DNA of 64,000 nt from Inia geoffrensis (lineage: Eukaryota > Chordata > Mammalia > Artiodactyla > Iniidae), in contig CM070904.1 of assembly GCA_036417435.1 (NCBI GenBank), positions 58,432,408-58,496,407 on the forward strand, given 5' to 3'. The position numbers were made by a program, and so were the translations under genes. The notes below the pieces were generated by a model. The model was given only the letters and a program-made list of their open reading frames with translations. It was not told the DNA's origin and made no database searches. Each line of letters begins with the position of its first letter. The first letter of the stretch is position 1. Below are positions 35,110-48,007 of this stretch, piece after piece.

Positions 35110-36357
35110 TTCTGCCATATCTCTTGAGTGGGGAAATGGGGCTATCAAAGTTGGTTATGACCAAGAGTTCAGATAAAATATAATCTTGAGAAAGGATTGG
35201 GGCTATAAGATGCATGAGATTAGAAAGGGCACACCTTAATTACTGAGACCTTTAAATTAGTGCATCTTCAGTAAAAAAAAAAAAAAAAAAGATCTTACGG
35301 GGGGAAAATATCTGTCTACCTACCTACTAAGGGAAAACAAAGAAGTTTGTTTCTGTCTAACCTCTAGGTGAGAAAAAAAGTCTCACCCAGAGAATTTGAA
35401 AACACAGATTGTGACTTCCAAAGGTTTAGAGTCTAAATATATACTATGTGCATGGTATAGTCAAACCTAAGCTGAATAGTTAGAATAAAAATTGCATAAG
35501 GCAAAGTTTAGGAACACAGGTTGACACAAGGTACTGACTGATGCTAGCAGCTCTCAGAGCAAATATGAGAGCATATGGGTGAATGACCGTATTAATCCAA
35601 CAAGGAACATTTACATGCAGAAGGACATGGAAGAGTGGAAATTGAGGGTGTTGGAAAGAAAGGGATTCAGGACTTCAGCTGAAGAAGATGAGAAGTGATG
35701 CTGAGAGACAGGAAGTGGTAAGATGGACACAAAAGCTCTGGGCATCACAATGATTTCAAAACACGGGTGGTGGGAGAAACAGTGAGATATCTGAAAGGTT
35801 AGGTGATCCCATTGAAAGATTAGTATGCTACATTTAGGATGCTAAAATTTGAGATTCCTATGATGGAATAGGTTCAGGATAAGGACAAAGGAGAGAATTC
35901 CTGAACAGCAAAATTAATAAATATTCTAATGTTAAAGAAGTCAATGTTAGGTTCAGGGTCCAGCCATTTTCCCCCTCCTCCAGGATTCTGGCTGACAGAA
36001 ATGAGACCAATAGGAATCAGAATCTCAGCTCATTAATAACAGTGTCATGCCCTCCAAATGCCCAGCTCTGTGGCAAAGCTAGAGAGAATCATGCTGCTGG
36101 CACCTGAGACCAAAGTGAAGGCAGGTCAGCCACCTGCCCCAAACAGTCTTTGTGATCAACCTGTCAGGGAGTGTTAAGTCTGCAGAGCAGATTCTGACTT
36201 ACCTACCTGGCTTTATTACCAAAGTGAGTCATGAGCAGAATGGAAGGTGGAAGAGAGAGTGGTGACCTTCTGACCTGACTATGCTTACCATGTAGAAAAA
36301 GGAAGTAGAGAAGAGACCAATTCCTTTTGTAACAATTCTTGAAGCAGATTAAAACAA
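35110..36357. other. Unassigned sequence with an 18-base A run
   Basis: About 1.2 kb without a recognised family. An A run lies at 35273-35290. The 35590-35880 part is purine-rich and might be a further piece of the unnamed ancient repeat, but I cannot show it. Confidence 0.4.
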
Positions 36358-36472
36358 GAGAGGGAGGGAAGTGGGTGGGGACAGAAAGGAGGGAAGGGAG
36401 AGAAAAGAAAGGAGGGAGAACAATAGAGCATAAGAATGTGAGAGGGAGGGTAGGAGGGAGAGAGGGCCAGCT
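36358..36472 (+). repeat. Purine-rich (GGGA/GGAA) tract
   Basis: Over 100 bases of nearly uninterrupted A and G such as 'gggaagggagagaaaagaaa'. It produces opposed low-complexity frames on both strands. Confidence 0.85.
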
Positions 36473-37444
36473 CCAACTCCCATTTTTGAGGATAGTTAAG
36501 AGCACCCACCAGAAAAGAAAAAACTTGGTCAGTAAATGTCAAGTTCTTCTCAATTTTACCAACATATTAGGTATTCCTTCTCATTTAGAGAGACACAAGC
36601 AAGAGGAGGAGATTCTCTCCATAATCGTCCCAACCCTAATAGAGAGGAGAGCACAAGTCCCCACCAAAAGAAGTTACAAATCTTCCCAATGAATGAGACA
36701 GTGTATAGGTCGTCTGCACGTATACCATTGTCATCCATAGTGCAGGTACAGTTACAGCTTAAAGAAATATGGTAAGTCTGTGTATTTGCAGATTTTATCA
36801 CATGTCTAAGAAATTTTATTTGCCAGGTTATAATCCTAGACATTAATTTCCAAGTCTTTCAGTAGATCATAATCCTAAAGTAAATGGTTTCCTTGGCCTC
36901 CTCTATGGCTTTCCTACCTCAGCAATGGTCACGTGAAAAGCCACATGAAGATGATGATACCTAGCTGTTGCTTGTGGTTGGAACCTAAGAATGTCAGTGT
37001 TGTTCATACCCACACTTAAATTAATCCATCACATTACCATAAACATATTTTGGAAGTTTCAAGCTATGTAAGTTTACACACACACCATTCTTTTTTCAAA
37101 TATATTAAATTTTCTAATTGAAATAAAAGTTATGATTGTTTCTCCACATTACTTATATATTTAAAATGCATAATAAAAGATTCTTATCCCAATGCATCCA
37201 TTATAGTATCATAAACTAGGTTTTAAATTCCACTACCTGTTCATACTGAGTCTCCATCTCAGCTACTGTACTATCTGGCAACTATACCAGTTACACAAAT
37301 CTGCTGTTCAACTGCCTGACCCATTTTTGTGTTGCCTCCAAAGGCTACTGCTTTTTCATTGGCAGCTTCTTTCCTCTTCATCTATCACAAATCTCTAGCC
37401 TTATCTCCTCAACATGACCCACAGCCTAATGAGATAAAACAGGG
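36473..37444. other. Unassigned sequence
   Basis: About 970 bases, nothing recognised. The overlapping plus and minus frames at 36339-36843 extend from the purine tract and are not supported as genes. Confidence 0.4.
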
Positions 37445-37697
37445 AAATTGCATGGGCATTGGATTGGACTCAAACAAAACAAATGGTTCAAATTCCGGTT
37501 CTACCAGCCACTAGAAATATAATCATGTATAAAACATCTAAGTATTCTATGTTTTAGTCTCCTTCACTATTAAATGTATACAATAAAACTGCTCTCATAG
37601 GCTTATACAGAATCAATGAAATAATGTATATAAATATTAAAACATCAGCCGTGGCTGGCATGAAGTAAACACTGAGTAAATGTTAGTTCACCTTTTA
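37445..37697 (+). repeat. MIR SINE, diverged
   Basis: 'ggttcaaattccggttctaccagccac', 'tctatgttttagtctccttcac' and 'ctcataggcttatacagaatcaatgaaataatgtatataaa' ending 'gcatgaagtaaacactgagtaaatgttagt' follow MIR from head to tail. Confidence 0.75.
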
Positions 37698-37784
37698 ACA
37701 AAATGTGGGCACCGTTTTTGAAAAATTGGCAACTCCCACCAGCACATCTGAAAGTCATTCCATGCTAGCCTTGCCAGTTATTTT

Positions 37785-38060
37785 GCTTTTTTGGACAAAA
37801 AATATATTTCTTATACTTCCACTGCAAACTACATTTCCCAGCCTCCGATGCCTGCCAGCTCACAGCTAAATTCAGCCCACAGGGGGCACTGACCAGACAT
37901 GAGAGGGAGGAGGGAAGGAGAAGCCAGGGTAGAGCTCACCTGCTCTCTCTTCTTCACATAGCATTTCCAGAGCAGCTCCCAGTGGGCAGACTCTCCCTCC
38001 ATGTCCCAGCTTCCTCTTACAAGGGCTGTGAGGAAGAGTCTGTCCATGGCAGCTTGGTGA
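37785..38060 (+). repeat. Ancient interspersed repeat, family not named
   Basis: 'aaactacatttcccagcctcc', 'ccagctcacagctaaattcagcccacagggggcactg', 'gagggaaggagaagccagggtagagc' and 'gactctccctccatgtcccagc' match a common old mammalian repeat that I cannot name. The minus frames at 37829-38120 translate it and are not genes. Confidence 0.5.
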
Positions 38061-38127
38061 CAATCTCTGGCATTCCTTAGCTTGTAGAATCATCACCCCA
38101 ATCTCTGCCTTGATCTTCACATTATGT

Positions 38128-38342
38128 TCCCACTGTCTTCATGTCTGTGTCCAAAGTTTCCGTATTTATAAGGACACTAGTCATTGGATTATGGGACCAC
38201 ACTACTCTAGTATGACTTCAGGTTAATTTAACTAGTTGCATCTGCAATGACCCTATTTCTAAATAAGATCACATTCTCAGGTATTGGGGGTAATGACTTC
38301 AATAATTTTTTGAGGTGGACACAATTCAACCCATAACACAGG
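38128..38342 (-). repeat. MLT1-type LTR fragment, antisense
   Basis: 'tgtctgtgtccaaa', 'tttataaggacactagtcattggattatggg', 'ccctatttctaaataagatcacattctcaggtattgggggtaatgacttcaat' and 'ggacacaattcaacccataaca' are the reversed 5' half of an MLT1-type LTR. Confidence 0.8.
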
Positions 38343-39546
38343 CTAAGGTGCACACTGGGAGAACTTAAGTTTTTAAAGGCTGCTGCAAAATCTAGACACC
38401 TCTTTGAGCATAATCTTCATTCTATAAAAACAGAAAATTTGCAAGCATCTTCCTTTCTTTACAGATCATTTCCAAGAGAAAAAGGGATATAATTCAAATG
38501 TAATCCAATCTCTCCTTTACTCATAACCCTAGGTACTAAGTGATTGTGAAGATATCAGTTTATGTTTCACTTATTTTATGGTATTGAATGTAACTGTATA
38601 TAATTTATGATGGGTCTTCCAATTAGCTGTGTTCCTTAAAAGTCAGGTCACCCAGAGAGGGTCTGGCGGCATATTAATTAGAATCAAATAAGACAGATTG
38701 GCATTACATGTCACCACTATAAAAGGCACAGTAGAACCTGAGAAAGAAAAGATTTGCTATAAGCTGTTACAGAAAGAGGAGACGCCATATCAGGGGAAGA
38801 AGACAGGCTAGAAATAAACTGAAACTGATGCCCTGCAATCCAAGAAAGAAGCAGAACAAAATATTGCTTAAGACAGCCTAGTAAGTAGAAAGAGATAAAA
38901 TGTTATTAACACAGAAATAACACTTAAAGCCAAATGGGAATGAGCTGATACAAAAATCTGAAAAGAAAAATTGTTACAAAAAAATAGTTTTAAATTTGTG
39001 CTTGCCTTTTGCTTGCAGCAAAGAAAGCGCCGGCATATATGGGAAGGGTAAGGCAGGTTGTCTTCTACCATCCTTTCAAGACTAAGCTGCTATTTATGGC
39101 ATAGCTGCTTCAGAGAAATAATTTTATGGAAAAAGACTGCTTGGGGAGAAGTACAAATTTATTGAGCTCTAACCAGATTTGCCCCCCCCACAATCTTTGA
39201 ATTTTGAAAGGAGATACTGGAAGTTAGAAATAACCATTTTCAAAGGTTCACAGTAGCCCTAGCTTTGAAAGAAGTGGAGACTTGAATTCACCTTTGGAGC
39301 ACATGCTTTCTTTGATTTTTAAAAACCACTGTAAGAAGTATTTCTAGTCAAGGAAAGGCGAAACAGAGTTCCTCTTTTGAAATTAAGGCGTTTGCTGTGC
39401 TCTAAGAAAATAATCTGCTCAGTATGATTATGTGAAATAGCGGGGTTTTTGTGGGAAACAATGCATCTCTAGGTCCAGTATCTTTCTGAGAAATACTTGG
39501 AATAATGATCTACAGTGCAATGACTCTATAAATTTTTCCTTGCTAG
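38343..39546. other. Unassigned sequence
   Basis: About 1.2 kb, no recognised repeat or gene. Confidence 0.4.
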
Positions 39547-39602
39547 TATGTCTGTGTGTGTTTGTGTGTCTGTGCATGTGTGTGTGTGTCTGTGCACGTG
39601 CC
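39547..39602 (+). repeat. Interrupted (TG)n microsatellite
   Basis: 'tatgtctgtgtgtgtttgtg' and following TG repeats broken by 'tc' and 'ca' steps, ending near 'gcacgtgccc'. The cysteine/valine-rich start of the plus frame at 39540 is its translation. Confidence 0.85.
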
Positions 39603-42332
39603 CATGCTCTTTGTCAAGAAATTGACATCAAGAGATTAGGAATTAAGACCCTAATGACTACAAAATCTCATGTAACTCTTAAGCTAGAGGACCACCTAGA
39701 AGAAGAAATAGGTCTTCACTTGATGAAGCACAACTTAACCAGGATGGTTTGTGGTCCAATGAGGCTTATGCCAAGCAAAATAACTCAGATGTTGGGCAAT
39801 ACACTAATGTCAGATTATGCATTCTAATCTGAGTGTATTGTTGGATATTACAGGTAAGGGCAGTTCCTATAGGTAGGGGGTGGATAGTGAGTGACTATCC
39901 TGAAATGAAGACCATTTGGGATCAGAAACTGAGAACTTGATCTCAGACTGTAGTTGAGAAAGAGTTCTCCCTCTTTGGAGGCTTTAGATGTATGCAGAGG
40001 GCTGGCACTACTCAGTGCATGGATATACTGAAGTCTTCCCAGAGTGATGGTGAAAGAAATACTTCTCTTTAAGATACACACAGAGCTTAAAGAGTCATAC
40101 CTAATATTTAATCCAGTTTGCAGTGTCCCTGTACTGGGTACTCTTCTGTTATCCCTAAGTCTTAAGAACGTTTGTTAAATGTTACACTCTGGTCTCATAT
40201 GTGTTTTGGAGAATTAGAAGCAGAACCTATGTCCATGTTCGGGACCAAGTAGTAAAGAGGAGAGCATCCTTATTCTTCCTCCTACAGGTTGAATACTGAC
40301 AACAGCATCTTCCCAAGGGACAGTTTTCCTAGGCGTATAGGAAATGATGACCAGCAAAGCTAACAGGAGGTCCTAGCAGGTGAATACCAGAGTACCAGGT
40401 ATAGAAAGAACTTTATTGTAAATTAACAGAGGAGCTAATTCACCTGATGTCCAGAAGGAAAAGAATATCTAAGGATGATGGGAGTTTGGGGATCAAGGAC
40501 TCATTATTACTTGTAAGGTAGGAACTAAGCAAGCAGGTATTTCAAGCTATGTGCACTTAGAAGTTTCTCTGCTTTGTATTCTGTTTTCTGAATAGTATTA
40601 TTTGACTCAACTTTGATAAATAAACTAATGTATGCTGTTCTTATAAAAACATGCTTTTAAAACGTAAAGGTAACAGTACATTCATCTTTCCTTTGCACTT
40701 GAGATGAAATACCTGAGTAATAAAAAAAAAAAAAATCTCATTTCTCTTAATAGTTTTCCTCTCCTCTTGTCCCAACTACCCTCACTCCCACACTTAAAAC
40801 TTTTAACTAGTCCTGGAAAATGGTAGAAAATGCCGATTTTCACCTCCTCTCCCTGCCCACTCTTTGATAAGCTTGTTAATGAGTAATGAAATAACCAAAA
40901 GGTGAGGAGAAGAAGGAAAAAGAAGAGAGGTTAAGGGTCCTGAATAATCAACACACTAATTAATCTCCTCTGACTAATCCTTGATTTATAAAAGAACATG
41001 AAAAATGTCCCCAAATAATAACATCATTCTATTGATGGTCTCACAAAGGAAACAGAGAAAAAGCATCTTTGCTGAAATTATTGAGGAGGAAATGTGCAGG
41101 GAGTATATTTCAGACATGAAGGGTAAAAATAGTTTAAATTTCTTTGGGGCATCATCTAGTAGTAACATAAATAGAAATAAATTTGGAAAGGGTGAGTAAA
41201 GGGTCATTTTGTCCATGGTTCTGTCTCCTGACAGAATAACACTTGCATTTTCAGCCTCACAATTGGCAAGTTTATAATAAAAAAAAAAAGCTACTTTGCT
41301 TGGTAAATACAAGCAGGTCCCATATTCTTTCCAATAAACAGACTCTTGTACATCCTGTCTAAAGAGACTGTATAATTTTTTTTTGTAAAAGTAAATGTCA
41401 TTTTAGGATTAAATAATTACCTCATATTTTTAGAAATTAAGGCATGTCTGTGATCTAACAAATAAGTTAATGTAAAGTATTTGTTCTATCTATGCCCCCA
41501 TAAAGAAAAGAAAAGGCTAACTAGAAATTTTGTGGGCTGATAAACTTGTGGTATTTCCTAATAAAATCGTCTACCATCTTGGATAGAGAATTTCAGTCTC
41601 CCTCAGTCACTTGGGCATCCCATGCTTTCCTAAAAGAAAATGCTTTATGTGACTTAAATGCTCCTCCCTGTCTAAGGCTACAGCTAATTAGTGGCAGGGC
41701 TAGTTGCCTTTAGTTCCTTGTCCAATGTTCTCTCAGTTATACAACATTGTTTGTGTTCAACACTGCTCTGTTTTGAACCCCTGGTTCTGAGTATTCCCTG
41801 GATTCACACATTTTCCCCAACCTGTCACTTCCTTTGTCTTCTACCTTCTATTCTGGTTCTCTACATCCTCCCAATTTGTTAGTACCCATGATGCAGCCTG
41901 ATAATGCCTTCTCAACAGTAACCTTCAAGAGAATTAGTTAAGGTTATACCAAAAAAAAATACCAGTAATCAACCTTAATTTCTCATTTCTTAAGGAAAAA
42001 CTATAATGCCCTTTATCATCAATAGGTCCAGCTTTTTAGGAGAAACAATATTACCATCAGTCCCAAAGGCCAGAAATCCCGGGAAGAAAAATCTTTATTG
42101 AAGAAAAACTCAAAATTAACTTAAAAATGAATATAATACAGAGGTGAGACTTTTTTTTTCTTTTTTGTGCCTTTTGTTGGTTTGCATTTTCCTAGATCAA
42201 GTGGAGAAATTCAGGTTAAATTATGTGCACCCACTAAGAACAGACCTGATTAGTTCATGTGTTATAGAAAGAAATTCTTATTTTCAAATGAGTAAATATT
42301 TTTTATGGTTAACTCTGTTTTCTTCATCAGGA
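39603..42332. other. Mostly unassigned sequence
   Basis: About 2.7 kb. A weak antisense MIR scrap is possible at 41665-41705 ('aaggctacagctaattagtggcaggg'). The opposed frames at 40986-41312 and the plus frame at 41691-41882 have no recognisable domains. Confidence 0.4.
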
Positions 42333-42425
42333 GAAAAAAGAAAGAGAAGGGAGAGGAACAGAGGGAAGAAGGAAAGGAAGAAGGAAGGAAGGAAAGGAGG
42401 AAGGGAGGAAGGGAGGGAGGAAGAA
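42333..42425 (+). repeat. (GGAA)n-rich purine tract
   Basis: About 90 purines with clear GGAA/GAAG repetition near 42370-42420, for example 'gaaggaaggaaggaaaggag'. The minus frames of proline, serine and phenylalanine here are its translation. Confidence 0.9.
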
Positions 42426-44539
42426 AACTGATAGATGATACCAAATAGAGACCTCAGAATGTACACAGACTTTACTATTAAAAAGTGAGATACTATATAT
42501 AGCTTTACAAAGAAACCTTATTATTAGACTTTTATTGCGTTTTAATTTTTTATATATCCTTATATGTCTGAATAAAAATGAAATAAAAATATTCAGATAG
42601 CAAGATGAGGTGTGAGTACAAGCTTCAGGATAAAACAGGTTCCATTTGACTAAAGAGAACTAGATGCTCTGGTTCTTTTATGGCAAACATATTCAATTCC
42701 CTCAAACCAATCAGGAAATCAAATTATTTCCCTATTAAGAGGAATGGAAGAACAGAAGGGAATGAGAAAACATTTGTCATACGAGCCCTATTCTAATGTT
42801 TTCTGGGACCTATTTATCTCTCGCTTATTATGTAGTCAATATAGAGAATACAGTCTCTAAAAGCTGTCCTGCAGCTCTGGGGAACAGCGAAAAGTTGTAT
42901 TCCATGGACCTCACAGAGAGAACGGTCTCCCCCTTGGAATCACGTATGGTTCCCATGGCTGCTCAACCTTAGAAATTCATGAAGTGCCTACGGTCCAGGA
43001 ACTACCAAGGTAATTTTGCTCTGGATGGAGCTCAGAGAGGAGCCGTTCTTCACATGCTATTGATCACAGATGGAAATATATCTTCCTTAACTGGGTATGC
43101 TGCCCTTTAAAGTCTCCCACTTCAATGTAATGGGACAGATTGAATATTTTTCTATGTTAGTGGGTGGAAGTTTTTCCAATGCCACCCAGTTGCTCTTTTC
43201 TTACAGAAAGCAAAATACAGATTTTCTTTGGGTGAAACAGACATCAAGAAATAAAAAATAGCTGTCTCACATGCAATGCAAAATGACATCCAAAGAAATC
43301 ACACATCAGAAATCACACATGGCAGAAGTAAGCTTCCTTTTTGAAATATTTTGGCACCTGACACAAGAGTAAAAGAATTGCACAGACCACCTGAAAAAAA
43401 ATTATGTTATAAAAAATAAATTAATTAAATAATATATTCCTTACAGGCTTGTCCTAAAAATGCAGATTGCGGGCTGCCTGTTCAAACATGATACTTTGGG
43501 AAATATGTTTAACAAACTGAGAAATAGTAGTCAGACCTGTACGAACAAATTGTAGCTGGTTCGAGTGCCTCCATAATACAGAATCTGGTTTAGTTACTAT
43601 AACTTAAGCAAATCAGGTACAAAGGGATTCAGACCATTATGAAAGCTCTGGTTGAAATAGTCAAATTAATTCCCAAAACTTGATAAAGACTCCTAAACAG
43701 AGAAAGATTCCTTTAAGTTCTAATTCAAATGTGTTCTAACTCATTATATTAGATATAAATCCCAATATAGAATTTCAATGGCTAAACATTTTTATCTTAA
43801 GAGCCACTAGTTCCTTTTGAAAATTTCTCAATGCTTCTTCCAGAAACAACAGAATTCTTCCCAAAATAAGTTAGAAGGTAACACCTGGAAGCAGATTAAG
43901 GGAAAGCATGTGTCTCGTTCCATGAAAAGGTGTGCTTTCATATGTCTGCAAACACTAAATACCAGAGCGCTTAAGAACTGAACGTCATCTAGTACACCTG
44001 TGTGAAATATTAATGAGACAAGTCCCCAACCTGTGTGTAATTCAAGGAAAGAGTTACGTAGGCAGGGGAATTGGCTCAGGAACATCTAATATATTGGTTG
44101 AAATGTTAGAGGTGATGTTTGAAGTTTGTAGCCTGTCAATGTAAGTAAGAATATGAGCTTGTTCACTTGCTGTAACAGCTTACATTTTTTCTGGATTTTT
44201 CTCAGTAGCTGGACAACTAAAATAATTTTAGCACATAAAGTTCTCTAAATTATACACCCGGTGTCCTTGTATGCTTCTTGGTCTTTCTCCTAAGGTGAGA
44301 GAACTCTCTGCAAGGAATGAACAAAATTTCCTTCTGATTCTTTGCTTTTATTCTGACTATAGTATGACCAGAGCCTAGACTTTTAAGTAACCCACTGTTA
44401 TGTATACTAATGTGACTTTTTAAATTCCATACTAAAAATTAAAAAATGGGGATTAATGTGAATTTTAAAATACCACAGCACAGAGGAGAAAACATAATTC
44501 TGCCCAGAGAAATTTAAAAGACTTCACTAAAGAGATGAC
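42426..44539. other. Unassigned sequence with a small tandem duplication
   Basis: About 2.1 kb with no recognised family. 43294-43320 holds two adjacent copies of 'agaaatcacacat'. 42870-43080 has a less AT-rich, non-simple composition but no supported exon. Confidence 0.4.
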
Positions 44540-44670
44540 ATTTGAGTTCTGAAGCATGCATAGGAATTTTTCAGGTGAGAAAAAAAGGAAAAGAATTTCA
44601 AATTTGAGAAATGGCATTTGGTCCTACAAGAGTCTAGTGCAGTCAGGAAATGACAAGCCTTTCCGACCAG
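44540..44670 (+). repeat. Possible fragment of the unnamed ancient repeat
   Basis: 'gatgacatttgagttctgaagcatgcatagg' and 'aggaaatgacaagcc' recall the middle of the repeat at 1653-2330. Weak. Confidence 0.3.
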
Positions 44671-45354
44671 CTATGGAATAGCATACACGAGGGGAAACGA
44701 TGAATAGGGTCAGCATAATTACAAGCCAATATGAACTTATTTTATTTTCCAAATAACAGTTTTATGAAAATCCCCATTTTTAAGGTGATTCTGCATATGC
44801 CTAGCTCTGCCTTCCAATCTTGCTCAGAATGGCACAAAACATATGCTGAGGGAGCTTGCCAGCTGAATTGACAAAGAAAATTGATAGAATACACTTTTTG
44901 TGTGCAGAGGCGCTGTAAGTACCTTAGTGAGAAAGGAATAAGAAGCAAAATTATGAAAATGGAATGAGAAGATAAAACAAATCTTATATCCACAAAAAGA
45001 TAGATAACATTATATAGAAAATGTACATAGAAGAAGAAACATCGTTACCAGGAGTTAGCATTGGATGGATTAAGTTGAGTTGATTAAACTATGTGGAAAT
45101 AAGAAGATGGACACAATAGCAGGTATTAAAAAGGGAGGGATAAGAATGTAAATGACAATTTTCTTGTGTCTTGGACTGAAATACAAAGTCTATTATTGGC
45201 TGTTTTTCCCATTGTTTAGGAGGGCTGATATAAAACCATATATCTGTGGTAGACTCCAAGAATTTTATTCTAAGACTACTTGATCATTCACTCAGTTAGG
45301 CCCAGTCGTTGGATCATTTCTCTGCAGATGAGAAACTCCCACCCTATATGAGAC
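44671..45354. other. Unassigned sequence
   Basis: About 680 bases; nothing recognised. Confidence 0.4.
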
Positions 45355-45480
45355 ACCATGGGAAGCTTTTAAACAAAGGAGTAGTACGGCCAGATTTGTT
45401 TCTTAGAAGATAAACACTGGCGACAATTTAAAGAAGGGCCTACGGTGGAATCACTAGACTCTATGATACATAGAGGATAA
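45355..45480 (+). repeat. Probable fragment of the unnamed ancient repeat
   Basis: 'catgggaagcttttaaacaaaggagtagtacggccagatttg' resembles the 'gggaagccattggagggttttaagcaggggagtgacatgatctgattt' block that lies downstream of the part seen at 1653-2110. Confidence 0.4.
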
Positions 45481-47111
45481 ATAGAAACCAGCATGATTCA
45501 GAGAGTAGTTTGTATGAGAAGCAAAATCATGAATGAGAAACTAATAACTGGTTCTGCTACAAGTTGGACCAGACCCAATGAGAATGGACAAGTGAGCTAG
45601 CAACAGCCAATACAAGTTACTCGATCTGTCTGAACCACTTCTTCACCACACCTGCCAGGATATGATGGAGTTTATGAGAGGTCCTAGAGGAAACTGAGGT
45701 TGGTCAGGAGATTTAATTGTGCAATTTTGCCCAAAGTGTTTGGAGAGAAAGGAGAGCAAAGCACTGATTTTTATGGAAGAAGAGATGAATTTCAAATAGC
45801 TCTTGAAAAATTAGCAATTGTTCTGGAATAAATGCTTATAAAGGTAATAGAATACAATTTAGAAAATTATACCAGGAGAAAATTAAAGGGAGTTTGGATG
45901 TATTCTTTTGTGGCTAGAGAAAGTATTTGAGGAAATATCACATTGGCTTGGTGACTAGCCTTTCAAATTCTTCCTCAGTTAGTAATGATTAATAATTGTA
46001 GCATAATCATGATCATTAAGGATTTCTAAAATCACCTACCTAGACCTATGCCTTATATAACAAGTATGGCTTTAGATATTTCTTGAACATCATAAATTTT
46101 AAATCTAGTACTTTTAAATGTCCTAAAAGGAAGCTAGTTATTTAAAGATATCCTGTGATAGATGTTTGGTAAAGGAAAGAGCCTTTGGTAACATGAATAA
46201 TTCCCCCATATTTATAGGTTAGTCACTTTGAATTTTCATGTACTGAATTATGCTTCCTTAAAGGGAGTATATCCTGACTGGCAATGATTTTATGTTACAA
46301 AGTGTATATCTTATACTTATTTCAAATTTCAGTGCAAAATGAATGCAAATATTATTCCAATCACCTTTACAGCATAAATATGCCAAAATATCTTAGCCAA
46401 TGAAAAACTCCCCACTGCTAAATACATGTTTTCATGAAAAACAAATTAGATACATTTTCCTAAGGAAAAAAATTTTAATGTATTCTTTGAATCATGCTCT
46501 ACATTTTTTTCCAACACAGCTTATGCTGTTCCTTACAAAGTCAATGTTTACCAGTATATTTATATGATTTTCTTTCTTTTGTTTTCCCTCTATTTGGCAG
46601 AACATACAGTACTGTATAGGCATGTGTCTGAATATTTAGCCATACTATGCCAGGAGTCCACACAATGCTTAGGACTGTTTAGTTTAACAAAGAATGTGTG
46701 GCTTTTGCATGTGCTGGCACATTTGTATGAATGGCTCCAAAAACTCTATTAATGGCAGAACATACTTGTCATTTAAAATTTACAAAAGTGAAGTGAGTTT
46801 AAACAAACCACCACCAACTTTATATTTCTTTTTTTAACTTTATGCTAAAAACAAAAGAAACAAACAGACAAAAACAACACCCTTATGAGTACTGGAAGCA
46901 TAGGGCAGTCCATCAGAATTTAGGGAAATAAACTTTAGAGTCACCTCTTTGTGGTTGCCTTTTTCCCCCTTTTGTCTTTGGATTTTTATGGATAACAAGG
47001 AGAATTTCTACTACTGAAGCAGGTGTTTGAATCATTCACTGGGAGAAATAATTTTGTAAATGCCAAACAAGCTATTTTACCTGTGTGGAGAGGTTTGCTT
47101 TGTCATCTATA
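45481..47111. other. Unassigned sequence
   Basis: About 1.6 kb; nothing recognised. The plus frame 46564-46752 has a hydrophobic start but no other support. Confidence 0.4.
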
Positions 47112-47270
47112 CGAGTGCTTCTCAAATTTTACTAAAACATCTGGGATGTTGTTAAAGATGCAAATTCTGATTTAGTAAGTCTGGTTTTGTGGCCAGAGTT
47201 TCTACATTTCTCATCATCTCCCAAGTGATATTATATTCACTGGTCTGTGAACTGTACTTTGGAAGCAAGG
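47112..47270 (+). mobile_element. MER5A-like (hAT-Charlie) element
   Basis: 'gagtgcttctcaaattttac', 'tgttaaagatgcaaattctgatttagtaagtctgg', 'tttctacatttctcatcatctcccaagtgatatt' and 'ggtctgtgaactgtactttgg' follow the MER5A order. No clear target duplication. Confidence 0.8.
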
Positions 47271-47444
47271 ATACAGATGGGGATCAAAATTTGGGGATAT
47301 AGTCTTTATGTTATATTTGATGATGAGTCAATTATCTTTTTTGAATTTTATTTTTACCCAATTTACTCAGTATTCTTTGCAGATGTGCAAGGATGGAGCA
47401 TAAACACAACACAGTAGTATGTATGTACATAAGATATATTCCAA

Positions 47445-47665
47445 AGGCCTGTATTTGAGTTACAGTTCCTCTATACAGGGTGGTATAATGTTTGCTCAGT
47501 TACATCAACTCTCTGAGCCACAGTTTCTTCTGTAATTTGGGAATATGTCCTAGCCACTTCATAAGGATGTTGAAAAACAAGTGAGAGAATATATGTGAAA
47601 ACTCTATAGATACTTTAAAGCACTATAAACCTTTTAGCTTTTGAAGTTATTATTGTAACATCACT
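47445..47665 (+). repeat. MIR SINE, diverged
   Basis: 'gcctgtatttgagttacagttcctc', 'gctcagttacatcaactctctgagccacagtttcttctgtaatttggg' and 'ataaggatgttgaaaaacaagtgagagaatatatgtgaaaac' match the MIR head, core and tail. Confidence 0.75.
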
Positions 47666-48007
47666 GAGTTCTTGAATAACATCAAGAATCAACAATAATC
47701 ATTATTCTGTGCTCTACATAGAGTTGTGATGTATTTTGTATACTCCTAATCACCATTCTGAGTCTCCTACCTTTCTTTCAAGTTTCAATTTAAAAATTGC
47801 CAGTTGGGAGTTGCAACGTTTCTAATGTATATTTAATGAACCCTCCCTATGTACAGGTGTTGTGTAGAAGTAAAAACAAAAAACAAAACATGAATTCTGG
47901 AATCACCACTTTATGTCCTGAGATTTTTTAAAGCAGGCAGATAGATTTTAAGAAAGAATGCACAATGAGAATGAGAAATTTTGTTTCTTTAAAAATATCC
48001 ATACCTG

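Noticed and set aside
36339..36692. A 117-codon arginine/glycine/glutamate-rich frame
   Set aside because: Direct translation of a purine-rich simple repeat and its flank.
39540..39827. A cysteine-rich 95-codon frame resembling a small secreted peptide
   Set aside because: The cysteines come from the (TG)n microsatellite, and the remainder has no family resemblance.
42262..42466. Proline/serine/phenylalanine-rich minus-strand frames resembling a secreted protein
   Set aside because: They translate the pyrimidine strand of a GGAA repeat.
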